Below, piece by piece: positions 1-12,100 of a stretch of 64,000 bases of DNA (positions are counted from its first letter, which is position 1; each line of letters begins with the position of its first letter). The notes beneath the pieces were generated by a model. The model saw only the letters and a list, made by a program, of their open reading frames with translations, searched no databases and was not told the DNA's origin. The stretch lies in the NCBI GenBank assembly GCA_932294295.1, contig OW028581.1, forward strand, positions 8,850,526 through 8,914,525, written 5' to 3'. This DNA comes from Alitta virens. Lineage: Eukaryota; Annelida; Polychaeta; Phyllodocida; Nereididae. Both the position numbers and the translations under genes were made by a program.

Positions 1-1350
1 AAAAAAAGAACAAAAACTTGAGAAAAAGAGCATGAAAAATGCATAAAAACTTGATAAAAACACGAAAACTTTGCACACACTATTAACAATTTACGCTGCG
101 CATTTTACAGTTCAACTTAACACCAAATAATCCAGAGTTAAGCTCAAATGCAACCGATTAAACAAGTACTGATTGGGAATGAACTTTCCAGGGGGATAGC
201 TTACATAATTGGTGCGGAGTATTTCGATCTAACAATACACTTAGAAAGAGCAGAAAATTACATTATACGATTTCTCGAACTACACTTGAACGTAGTTCAC
301 ATGTAATACACACGAATAAAAGTGTGCAAGTTCTCACTGCCCCTGCCAAGAAACGCATTAGAATTCATGAACAATTTTCATGATAATACACGCATGTAAA
401 TATTGTGTAACCACTTGTGAAAAAAAAGGAAATTATACTTCCCAACAAAAAAATGAATAATAGGAAAATATCTAACCGTTTGTTGAGAGATGCAAAAATA
501 AATAAAAAATAAAAATGCTGTGCATCAATTCAATTTTCCTAAATGTACTTTTAACAACTTAAGTGTTCAGAAATATATTGTTCAACTTTAAAGTCGAAAT
601 TTAACTTTTGAAAGTTAAATTGTCTTTGAATTTTCTTTTTCTTTTAAATTGATTTCAGAGTTCCATGATGTTTCAGTGCTACTTTATTGATATTTTAAAT
701 GTAATCATAAGTTTCAGATTTAATCAGATTTTAATTTAACAATTCCATTAACAAAATATTGAAAATTCATCCACATATCATAGGCCTATACGATATATCA
801 GTTACAATTAACGAGTTTATTAGAGAAATGAATTTTTTTTTTAATATATATTTTTTAATTCCACAAATCTCACAGCATCAGTTACTTCTAGACCATATTA
901 TTACGAATCTCTTATGACAAAATATGGAAATTTTTGAATTCCTCCAGTCTCAAAGATATCAGTTTCACCCTGTGCCATATTTCTGGTGGAGAGGGAACCA
1001 ACAGTTGGTCCCAACACAAAGCAACTTTCCCATCCATGGAACTGGAAGACATTCTGACATTAGGTCAAGATTTATAGGACCGGGGGTTGGTATTTCAATT
1101 TACCCTGTTCTTGGTGTGGAAGGAAGGTTGTAAGGGGTAAAAAGACACAGGTCAGGGTGGAACTGGGGCGGGGGTGAACAAGAAGGGGGTTTGCTAACAC
1201 AAGAGCCCCACACAAGGGTAGCAAGAGGGACAGTTGCCACCGACAAATCACCCAGCATTCTGAAAATTCCGAAGGGTAAGTAATGGTTGCGAGGGGCTTT
1301 TACTTGGCGCTTGGGAAGTGGGGGTGGGGTAGAAGAAGAAATATTAGGGG
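1..1350. other. AT-rich intron or flank, no supported gene
   Basis: No exon with splice borders and no conserved protein segment seen. A short open frame at 924-1133 lies in low-complexity sequence and was not accepted. Confidence 0.6.
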
Positions 1351-1550
1351 GGGGGGTGAAAGTTAAAAAAATTCTTTATTTATTTTTACAAATTCTAAAT
1401 GTGTGAATCAATAAAATCAGATATTTATTACTTGCAAGGGGTGGAAAAGGGGTGGGAGGCAAGAAAAATTTGGGGGGGGGGGGGGGGGTTTAAAATTTCG
1501 AATTTTTGTTTTTACAAATTCTTAATGTGAATCACTGAAATGAGACCGTG
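1351..1550. repeat. Tandem duplication with poly-G runs
   Basis: Two diverged copies of about 65 bp, each starting with a G run and containing a tttttacaaattct(t/a)aatgtg core, lie about 130 bp apart. The G runs (up to 18) could form G-quadruplexes and are prone to length change. Confidence 0.6.
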
Positions 1551-1610
1551 ATTGGGCCTAATTGGAGAGATGGGGGGGGGGGAAGAAATAGCAGTGAAAG
1601 TAGTAGTAGT

Positions 1611-1696
1611 AAGAGAAGAGAAGAGAAGAGAAGAGAAGAGAAGAGAAGAGAAGAGAAGAGAAGAGAAGAGAAGAGAAGAGAAGAGAAGAGAAGAGA
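1611..1696. repeat. (AAGAG)n microsatellite
   Basis: About 17 near-perfect copies of a five-base purine unit. The short open frames across it on both strands are by-products of the repeat. Confidence 0.95.
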
Positions 1697-1929
1697 TCTT
1701 CCTTGAGGGCGGGGGGTTGTGTTGGGCCGGTGAAGTGAACTTGCGGCACCAGAGTGTACCGGGGTGATGCGATCTTCTGCCCAGTGAATTTCTGTTTACT
1801 TCGTTGACCCTCTTGTTTTCTTTTACTATAGCTCATCAATCTACTTTCAGTTCACAATACTTATTGTATGGTACAATGATTTTAGTAAAAAGCTCTTGCA
1901 GTGGCTTGTGTATATATCATGGCCGTGGT

Positions 1930-2610
1930 GGACGTCAAAATGACGTCAGAACAGCGGTAAATTCTCCGCGTACACCACCGTTCGCCATGGCACGCGCGAA
2001 AGCAGTGGTAAGCTTGCCAAGTTACCGTCCTAGCAACGGTGGTTAGAAGCATCTTGACGTCTACACAGACTTTTGGAACATTCTTTCGCTTGGCGGGAAA
2101 CAGAGAATGGATGAAAATGAATTAGATCATCCCGTTTGAACAGCTATTCATGGCTTTTACAACGTATCATCACTTTCACAGCTCAAATCACTCAAATAGG
2201 GACGTTAGGGGGACGTTAGAAACCAACATTAGCCCAACGTTGCTCTGAAAGTGTCAAGCAATCATAATCCGCTCAATTGTCGTCTGCTCAAGCAAGTTCG
2301 CGCGCGCCAAGCGAGCAGCTGTTCCCGCCATTTGTCTGAACGCGCCACTTGCGAGCGTTTCGCGGTCTTTTAGCAGCGACAATCGTCGCCAATGACTCGT
2401 GTCCGGTCGTTTTACTACCGACAATCGTCGCGTATTAGCCGTCTCAAACGAACCACGCAGCGTTGTCGCTACGTTTACTACGCCAGGGCGCCCGCCACGT
2501 GGTGATTGGGGGGAGCTGTCGTCTGCTTCAAACATTCTTTCGGACGAGCTCTCATATCTTTGGTGATTAAACACCAAATGTAGCAAGCTCAAATCAAGCA
2601 CTTATTGAAT
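1930..2610. promoter_or_regulatory. CpG-rich island-like stretch with CRE and hairpin motifs
   Basis: This stretch is clearly richer in GC and CpG than the AT-rich sequence around it. It holds a full CRE-type palindrome TGACGTCA (about 1941), further GACGTC sites, E-box and CACGTG forms, and two copies of a GACAATCGTCGC motif about 40 bp apart. One copy is part of the inverted repeat GCGAC-AATC-GTCGC. A 115-codon open frame on the minus strand (2254-2601) has no proper ATG start at its head and no recognised domain. A promoter or an unmethylated regulatory island is the simplest reading; an exon of a neighbouring gene is possible. Confidence 0.3.
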
Positions 2611-4430
2611 GAGATTCACCCATTTGCACCCCTTCCACTGGAACACCCCCCTCCCCCTTCAGAGTCGAAGAATCGTATGGAATCTAACTTGTACATTTGA
2701 AAGCCTCCCCCCCCCCCCTCTCTCTTTAAGCTAACAAATCCCATGGTCTATTTCAAAATATTTCATTTCATTACATCTGCACTGGACATTACGCTTAATA
2801 ACTTTCGCCATTTCATACCAAGCGCAAAACATACGCCTTCCGATTGCTTCCGATGTTTGCCGATTACACCCGATGTTTGGCGATTTCACACGTAATTAGC
2901 CGATTGTGCAAAATTTGTCTCTTGTCCACTGAGCTAAAAGCAAATAAGCGAATAACCCCATGATCTGGTCACATATAAATGTAAGTTATATACTCCAGCA
3001 CACTCCACTATATTAAATGAATCTGACACATGGACACAAATTCATAAACTCAAGTAATTCATGCAGATCATTTCTGGATATTCTAGATTTGCCCCCACAC
3101 AAACCCCCCCCCCCCCCCACCAAAGAAAATGGAATATTGGGGTAAATACGGCAGAAAATTCAATAACATAACTTCCGCGGGGATCCAAAGCTGCACAATT
3201 TATCAAGCAAATGATCCAATATGTTGGATCCTGACAAATTTGCGTCTATTTTTAGCCCCAACTCATGCATACAAATGCCCATGGAAATAACAAAAAAAAG
3301 CTATTAATGCTTTCCGTTAAGCTAGTTTTCCATATTTCCACAAAGTTACAAAAAAAAATTGATTCGCAAACAATATACATTGAATTAACCACGGAGTCTC
3401 AGAGTAAATTATTTTGCTTCATGAACAAATTCTTTTTGAGGTGTTTTGATGTGAGAAAATTCATGCTTAGAAATCTCAAAACTTTGTGAAAACTCTCTGA
3501 AGTATTCAACACATATTAACAAACACGGATTTTATTTTCAAAGCTACAGACAGGATTAAACGTGATAATATTTTTTTTTGAACTTTATCTATTATTCAAT
3601 TGAAGCCAAATTCCGTATGCACCCAGTTTATTGTTAAAGTTATTAATTGTCATAATTTTTCAAGCGAAAAATGCGTTAACAACCAACAGCATTTATCAAG
3701 TAAATTTCAGACCAACACATTTCGTTCCATGGAGCAGTTAAAACCTTCCGCTAGATGGCGCAATTCCATTATATTTCCAAAATGGCCGCCCAAAAAAACA
3801 CCATTCTTAAATCGTTCGTAAGAATTGTCAGCAGCAAACATGAATTTCATTTTAAATCCTTCACGCTTGAATGAGCTTTCGAGTTTACAGGGGAAATGTG
3901 AAAGTTTCGCAACAACAGAAATTTCGTGATTTCTCGCACTTCAGGAAAATGTGGAACTCGCAAATTCTGTCATTTTCAAATTAAACGAGCCCAAAACTCG
4001 CAGAATTCTGCTTTTAAATATTATTTTCTTGGCTCGCTTACAAAAATTTCCTGCACACAATCGCTAAACATTTTCGGTGTCTTCAAAAATGCTTAAAACC
4101 TTTTGTGGAAATCTTTTTCAAAACTAGTGAGAATTAAAATGAAATATTTCAAATGAAATCACTCTAGCAAACTTCCTTTGCATAAAAACTTCCCTTGCTG
4201 CTATTATAACTTCTTTTTAAGCTTCTTTTTCAGTTGAAAATGAAGTTCTTGACACGAATATATCAACTGGATTTGCACAGATGTTGTTGTCAATGGCAAC
4301 TGATATCAACAAATTTAACATATTTGTGACAAAAGCCTTCTTTAGACCACACAAGAACTCATTTTCAATTTATTAATTATAATCTTCAAGGACTGCACAA
4401 TCTGTGAACCTCGCAAATTGTACAGGTTTT

Positions 4431-4660
4431 AGTAGTGAGATTGTCTTAATAGTAAGGTGGTCTTAATACTGATCTCAATAGTGAGGTGGTCTTAATAGTG
4501 AGGTGGTCTTAATAGTAAGGTGGTCTTAATAGTAAGGTGGTCTTAATAGTGAGGTGGTCTTAATAGTGAGGTTAAATACTATGACAAAAATACAGATCGT
4601 CAAAATTAAGTAGACTTTTATTCGAGGTTGTCTTAATAGTCAGGTGGTTTTTATATTGGG
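4431..4660 (+). repeat. 17-bp tandem array (GGTGGTCTTAATAGTGA unit)
   Basis: About eight units of a 17-bp repeat, then a non-repeat gap (roughly 4576-4616) and two or three more diverged units. The same unit recurs in this or the opposite orientation near 7.3, 23.6, 29.6-29.9, 30.0, 31.0-31.3 and 52.4 kb, so it belongs to a dispersed family, probably transposon subterminal repeats. Confidence 0.85.
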
Positions 4661-4663
4661 GTT

Positions 4664-4945
4664 CTCTATGCTGAGGCAAGTAAAAGACTCCATCTATGGG
4701 GTAAATGTGTCATATATATATATATATTTCATTACGTCTGACTAGCTGAATGGTCATCTAAACTGACTAAGTTTCAGACCAGTATAGTAGGACTATTAGT
4801 GGGAAATTTATGTGTTGTCAGTAAGTGTAACATGGTGTGGACTCCAATAAGTCTTATCATCTCATCATTACGTCTGCCTGCAGCTAGTCATATAAGCTGA
4901 CTAAGCTTCAGACAAGTAGCATCGAGACAATAAAACCTATCTATG
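4664..4945 (-). mobile_element. SINE-like interspersed repeat, family with GTAATGATGAGATGATAAG core
   Basis: Reverse-oriented copy with the CTGAGGCAAGTAAAAGAC and TTATCATCTCATCATTACG blocks shared with copies near 18.5, 20.2, 26.4/27.9, 36.7, 39.8, 62.1 and 63.1 kb. Part of the copy appears duplicated. Some copies end near tRNA B-box-like sequence, suggesting tRNA ancestry. Confidence 0.7.
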
Positions 4946-7002
4946 AGCGTGCAAAAATCCTAATATACACAAAGCTCGTCAAAAAAAACTTTTGTTTGGT
5001 GTATAAAAACAAACATCATTTACTACACAGAGATATACACACTTGCCCAAAATCTCACAGAACTTATTCCTTCTACTTAGCCGAAGTCAATCAACCAAAA
5101 AATAACACAGAAACTTGGGAACATGGGCTATTAGCTGTGGTCAGTAGTGGTCACTCGCGGTCAATTTGTACCCCAGTCACCTTTCTGGGTGGTCAACAGA
5201 AATAGCCAGTGGTCACTGCATCATTAACAAGAACACAACTCCAAAAATTAGCTCAATCAAGCCCCCTGTAGCTGAGATTTATAGAGATACACTGGGATTA
5301 GCCGAAGACCCAATCATTCAGGTGTTACTAATGGCGCCCCCTGTTGGAATATGTAGCTAATAACGTAGAGCTCTCGTCTCACGTGACTCGGTTTGATGAC
5401 GTCATTATGGCGTCACGTTCAGTTCATGTGATGTGTGCATTGTCTCAAGTTGGGGTATATCATGGGGGGTAAATATACAATAATTATGACAGCAAATATT
5501 TTGTAAAATAATGTGCCATTGCTCCATTGTATACAAGTGCATCTAATCTGAATTGAGAAAGACTCATAAGTGACCATTTTAATTAGTATTTTTTGCAAAA
5601 ACAAAGATTTAATTCACAATTGACTAAGTATAAATACTACACTATAGAATTGTTTTAACGGCATCGTTTACAATCACATTTTATATGAATTGAGAAAGGC
5701 TCATACTAACTTGACCAGTTCGATAAAAAAATTGCACATATATATCACATACAAAAAAGAGAAAAAATATAGTTACATAACACAAATTATTTACAATTAT
5801 GAAACTATAAAACAGTTGCATTCACCTCAAATTTATTATTTCAGAGCATTACAAAAATACGTATTCACAGCAAAATGGCGCCAATCTCAACAATTAGCAA
5901 TAAATTGGGGACACTGATACTGTTTAATCTGCATAAATTTACACTTAACCCCCCCCCCCTTACAAAAAAAAGCCAATCTGCCCCCCTCCACCACTCTTTG
6001 ATTTAGCAAGATTTTTGTGAACCACATGTCAATGAAATCTGCTCCAATTACCATGGCAACCAACTAATTGATAAGTTATATAGATATTTTGGGGTTAGTT
6101 TGCGGATCCAAAACCTAATAAATGAAATTAATACAGTAATAATAAACAATTTCATCCTATACATACATTTAAAAAGTTATATTTTATAATATATGTTTTA
6201 TTTCTTTACACTCGTTACTCGTTTCATAATAATATACTGATTTCGAGTAGTAAAACTTCAAACTTGGTAAAACAGCTGCATGCATAAATGGCTCACGTAC
6301 TTATTATCAATTAATTAATTTACTATTAATTTATTTATTTCAGAGAGTATTTACGTTATCAATCCCACCAAAAATTCCAACGTGGCTATCTTTGTTTTTA
6401 TTTTTTCTCTCTCTCTTTATTTTGTTTTTGGAGCTTATGGATCTAATTAAATGACCAGAAGTAAATACTACTATAAAATAAAAAGGATATAACTGATTCT
6501 GGATAAACAAAACAATTACATACACTGATTTAGGCACTAATCATTAATTAATTAGTTACTTCATTCCTTTTATTATACCTAACATCAAAAATATGCATAT
6601 GACCTTATACTAAGCTCTAGATATCTTGCATCTCTATCTTTTAAGCATATGGACCTCACAAGAACACGGGACCTCACATGAGCTCAATAATGACCTCCAA
6701 ATCATGGAGGTCCTAATTAGGGTCTTAGGGGGGACCTAAGGGCCCTTTGTGGCGACTGCCAGGTCTTTTATGGGGTACAAAAAAGGTCATTTTCAGAGAG
6801 CTTAGGGCACCAGTAATGAGAAGGCCCTATGCACCCTCACATGGGCTGAGGGGGTCTTTAAAGAAATGGGGTCATTAGGTCAAGAGCCCCCTTTTTGTCT
6901 TTATGGTGTACCGACAAGATTTCTGGAATTAGGTCAAGACATTACATGTACCCCCAGCTCCCCAAAGCTCAAGGGGTTAAGAGTGTCCGTCTGTCTGTCT
7001 GT

Positions 7003-7028
7003 CCATGGAGTCTCTAGTGACTCCATGG
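7003..7028. repeat. Perfect 10-bp hairpin inside a (TCTG)n microsatellite
   Basis: CCATGGAGTC, six bases, then GACTCCATGG, flanked on both sides by TCTG repeats. Confidence 0.85.
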
Positions 7029-7467
7029 TCTGTCTGTCTGTCTAGCAGTCTGTCTTGGATTTTGTCTATCTTAATGTTTGTTTCTTAGGCCAAGATCTTA
7101 AACGGTCCGTCGAGCTGTCGGTAAAATTGTTTTCTTTTTTCTTCTGATAATCTTTTTGTTGAATTGATTTATATCTACACAATCAAAGCTTTAATTGAAT
7201 GAACATCCATAAGAAGTTTTAACAAATCTTACATATTAACGGTGAACGTCTTAATTCGGAGACTTATTCGGGTAGTAGCCACAGTTTTTGGAACCTCTTA
7301 ATATTGAAGTGGTCTTGATATTGGGTGATCGAAATATTGGGAGTTTCACAGTGTTGCAAATATATTTGGTGTTTAATTAATATCAGCTCCTGGTAAAATA
7401 TGAATTTGTTTGTGATTTTGACTGCCCGTCATAATATTATTGACTGTATTCTCAGTGAATCAGATTG

Positions 7468-7490
7468 TCAGTCAGTCAGTCAGTCAGTCG
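7468..7490. repeat. (CAGT)n microsatellite
   Basis: About five and a half copies of a CAGT unit. Confidence 0.9.
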
Positions 7491-9093
7491 AATCAGCTCG
7501 AACACTCAATGGCAGCCAGCTACCAGTTCATTGAAATCTTCATAGAAGAATTGTAAAATATTTCCCAGTGCACAAAGTTTAAAACTGCTTAGTTCTACTG
7601 GATTTTAACATTTTCATTTGTGGAAATTTCGGAATCACTACTATTTTCATGCACATATAAAGCTTGGTAAGACATTTCACCATGAAATACTTTCATACTT
7701 TCACGCGAACACTCTTATAAATCACAAATTCTTTGCTTTGAAACGTCCAAAAATCCATTAAAAAAAGAAAGAAAAAGTTATTACAATATACGTTAAAACT
7801 TCGACGTGTTCGTCATTATATTAACACTATTAATATATGCCAATAAAATAGGCTAAAAATACATGGCATTAAACATTATTCAGGCCTATAACAATGTATA
7901 AGTAGGCCTACAACCTCACAATCACACAGCTCTAGCCAGAGTTTGTGGAACCATTCATTTGGATTTTGTGAGTGATTAGGTGCTTAATGAATTGTGTTCG
8001 GGGAAGATAAATGTCCGGCATTAATTGATTAATTACTTTCATACAAGTCCCCAGCCCTCATTAACATCAAGGGGAGGGTATTTCATCATTGGGACAGACA
8101 GAAAGAGGAGAGAAAGATAGATAGATCGGATGGAACTGGCGTTCTGGTATTACACCGCAAGTGGTCACGCCACTAGATTGTGCTGTCCTCTGGTGGTAGG
8201 ACTGGAAACTAGTCATAGGACATTGACGCTTAACTGAAGTCAATCTTTCCTGTTTCAATACCTCTTATTAATTGGAATATCTCTTCTCAATTAAAACAGT
8301 TAGAACCATAATCTTAGCCCATACTGTAGATATCGATTTCTACATCGCTATCAAACCACTTCACTTTTCAGACCATATTTATATTGACCAGAATTCAATG
8401 TATCAATTGTATTTTGCCTTACAATAGAAGAAAATTTCGCTATACATAAATTAAGATCAGAACATTTCCAATTAAACGGCTTACTGGTAAAATATTGTAC
8501 TGATTAAAGTATATATAATTTATTTACGCACTCTTAGTATACAGCATGAAACGATTAACTTAATAAACTCAGAAATACAAATACCTCACGAATAAGATCC
8601 AATTGCCCCTGACGCAGAGCGAACTTACAAAATACAATATAGGTCATTCTTTTTATAAATATGTATATTATCACACATGTTGATCGGTAAATTTGAATAT
8701 GATAATAAGTAATCTTAAGAATTTCTTTGTTTTTTTCCTACCAACATGGCAGTGCAAACACTGCACAGGGACTCGTACCTCACTAAACTAATTCAATAAT
8801 TTCTATTAACTATGGACATTTCATTCTATAGCATATATCAATACCCTATTCACTTAATCAACGCAATATATCAAACAGCCTAATTCAGGATCAGTCACTC
8901 ATATATCAATTAGCATTTCCCCACATTACTTTATTATTATTTGGTTTATGATGGTGAAATATTTCAGACTTGTGTCAAATCACTCATACTTTTCTTCTTT
9001 GCTTTTCAGATTTTCGTGCGATTCTGTAAACTTTTGCAATATACGCCAGATGGCAGCAGCTACTAGCCAGAAAGTACACTCAACGCCACCTAC

Positions 9094-9165
9094 CTTTAAC
9101 TTGTTGATTGACTCTTTGGTGGATTCTGTACCATGCAATTGTTTCACAACTGTGGAACCCAAATA
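9094..9165 (-). CDS. ANKS1: ANKS1 exon: PTB domain, first strand and helix (last exon found)
   Basis: A 72-nt exon, phase 0 to phase 0. It encodes [20 protein letters not shown] followed by NKLK. YLGS and the GTEST turn are hallmark PTB residues (human YLGSMLIKDLRGTESTQDA). The donor is gtaggt. The remaining PTB strands and the phosphotyrosine-peptide groove should follow in later exons, but nothing like them was found in 1-9093. Confidence 0.95.
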
Positions 9166-12100
9166 CTGAAAGAAATCAACATAACATAAATAAATATACC
9201 TTCGTTTTATTACATTATTATATAACAAAATCATAAGGCACTAAGATTAAAACTAGTTTTTTTTTTATGCAATTGTCTTACAATTTCCTTTTAACAACTA
9301 AAATTAATTTTGATGACCAATGTTTGCGAAGCTATTTTATAAAACAATACGTCTAATGTCTAATACGTCTATGTCTATGGGGCAACAGTTCAAGATCTTC
9401 AGCTTCTCGGAACTCTCAGGACAATTTTTAATAATTACTTTGAACCTAAACTTGTTAACAGAAGAAATTGAACGTGTGCATCTTTTTCAATAAACTTTTA
9501 CTTCAGTAAAAATAACCAAAAACTCTGTCAGTCAAAAATCTGTCAGTTAACACACTATACAATTCTCAAACAATTAAAGCATGTAACTTTCCGATTGTGT
9601 ATTAAATTTACCTGAGCAGCGTAATTACAGCAGCCGTTGATGAGAACTTCTGGTCGATGCCGCCACTGTTTGATGGGGGACTCTGCATGGGCCAAGTGGG
9701 GCGGCCGGATGTTTAGATTTGGTTCTTTGTTCTAGAAAATAAAAGAAGTGGAACTAATCAAAATTTGTGGAAGATTTGCGTATTAGCATTTTTTAATAAT
9801 TCTATAAATATTATATTAATAAGAGGGACTAAAGAACATGGCATCAAAATGGTGTACCATTGTCAAAAGACATTTATAATGAACAAAGACACTTTGCATT
9901 CATCTAAATCGAGATTCGTGCACAAATGCAGCAATCATATTTCACCCAGCAGGCTGATGTCGGGCCGATGTTGGGCCGATGTTAAGCCAATGTTTGGCCA
10001 ATGTCTAGTTGATGTTGGGCTGATGTCTATCATTAAATTACGAGATTTAGCATCAACAAACATCCTAGAATTTTGAATTGACAAATTTTACAGGTGCCCT
10101 CCAACTGGCATCGTGCACTTTTTTAGTTAAAGGTGAATAATCTATTTTCCTTGGTTTCTATTTATCTTTTAAATTTTTATTTTACATTTTATATATTTCA
10201 ACTGTTCTGTTTGGATGGCTAACATGAGTGCTGTCTCTAATTCTACTTTCTCCTCCAATTACAATCCCAAAAGCTCCTATGAATAAAATTCACACCAGAG
10301 GGCAGCACCATCTAGTTGGTTATTGAATGGCTTTTGCTGTGCTGCCCCCATGTGGTAATTTCAGTTTTCCATTGTCTTTGCTGCCAAACACTTGTGAATG
10401 GCTAAAAGGATGTTGAGTAAATCAACTGATCAAATTTTACAAGGCAGTCATTCGACATCTTTACCACTGTCTTCACTGTAGGGATTTATGCAATACCTTT
10501 ACCGGGGAATCAAAATCCAGGCCATTGTCCAACATGAGTTCGTCCGACAGAGCGTCCTCACTGGTGTCATCACCTCGCGACCGAATTTGAGTGTAATCCC
10601 GGAATAAGGAAAGTTTTTCGAGGGGAGATTCTTCAGCTTCATCTTCAGCATCTACGCTGTCATTATGCCAATCCTGTGTGACAAACAATTTGGACGTGTA
10701 TACATAATAATATTAACAAAATTGTCTATGGTACTATAAAGAAATTAGGACAAAGATGGGCCTGACCAGTTAAGTGAAACTCATATTTAAAGGAGTAATG
10801 GTTTAGGAATTGGTAAAAATTGACAATTTCTAGAACTGCCCTGTGGTATTAAAAGACGAATACTTCCGAGGTGTTTTTTTCGTAAAGATACAAGAAAATC
10901 CTGTTATATCATATTATTGATATGCTAACGACTGTCATCATATCAATTTTGATTTTAAAACAGTTACACAAAGATAAGTAATCTACTGTCCCTGACACAG
11001 AGTTTCAGCCTTTAATACTGACGTTTATTGGCAGATCCAAATCATTCTGAATGAGATGATGATAGATATGTCCTTTATCTACAATCTTCTCTGCGAGAAT
11101 GTTTTTGATCCATCCCTGGATGTCAATTTTACATACTTCGCTGTCCATTACAACTTAGCTGATGGGCAAGATAAACAGTTTACAACAAAATGTTTGATAT
11201 GTTTTGTTAGCTCAAGACATATTATGCTTACACCACTGTTATCTGTACTGCTTTCTTGATTCCATCTCTCATCGTCCGTCCGTAATGATGCTAATATTCG
11301 CTTCCGATGTCCGAGAATTTTCATATCTAAAACCTGCAAAAGAGACAATATTCCATGATAATCATTTGGCCGAATCTGTACGAGCATCATGTCATTATCA
11401 AACTTCTCGGAACTATGGAAATGAAACACCGTAAATAAACTGCGAAACTTACAGAACTAAGTTCCAACTCCCAGAGGTTTCTCACTCGGTCCATGCTTGT
11501 GTATCCGTGCATGTTGAACACTTCTTGGTACTCAGATAATCGCAATGAATGCAGCCATTGTGACACCGAGTCTGGAATCCCTGTTTCGTCTGAAATTATT
11601 AAGAAAATTTCAGTGAATGCAAAGGCTGGTTCAGAGGTTTATTGTATGAGATTGAGGGAGTAATGGTCATTTCTCAGTGTTTGTCTGACTGATTTTTGAA
11701 TGAATTTATTGTAGGCGCCAGGGCTATTCTGCAAGTAGATTGTTCCATACAGCACGAGACTGGAATCATCAGCCTCATAAAATGATGTCAGTGACAATAT
11801 GTTGTTTTAAAATGTAGGCATCACTATTCCCTCTCTTTTGTTTGCAAAACACCAGATGGAGTCACCAGGCAAACAACGGTTCATAAATTTCACACTAGAG
11901 GACTCACAATCTATATCCATCAGCTTCTGTGATAAGATATTGAGTGGAGAACCAACATGGATATAATACTAAATAACCCTCGGCAAACAAGAAACACGAT
12001 TGCCAAAATTCCCACATGCATTACATGACTTGCACAAGATCTAAATATTAATTTTGGAAATTTCATATGAAAAAAATCTTTCTGCAAACAAGTTTAGTGT

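Larger units (their letters stand above)
2611..9093. other. Probable ANKS1 intron, repeats only
   Basis: Apart from the repeats listed (4.4-4.9 kb, 7.0 kb, 7.5 kb) and a 2836-2905 stretch of CCGATGTTTG-like short repeats, nothing coding was found. I looked specifically for PTB-type exons on the minus strand and saw none. Confidence 0.55.

Noticed and set aside
2254..2601. 115-codon minus-strand frame as a further ANKS1 C-terminal exon
   Set aside because: No resemblance to the PTB domain or tail and no convincing splice borders; CpG-rich composition alone keeps it open.
8585..8608. 24-nt phase-0 microexon (GQLDLIRE) after the PTB exon
   Set aside because: Splice-like borders exist, but the residues do not fit the next PTB segment and chance is likely at this size.
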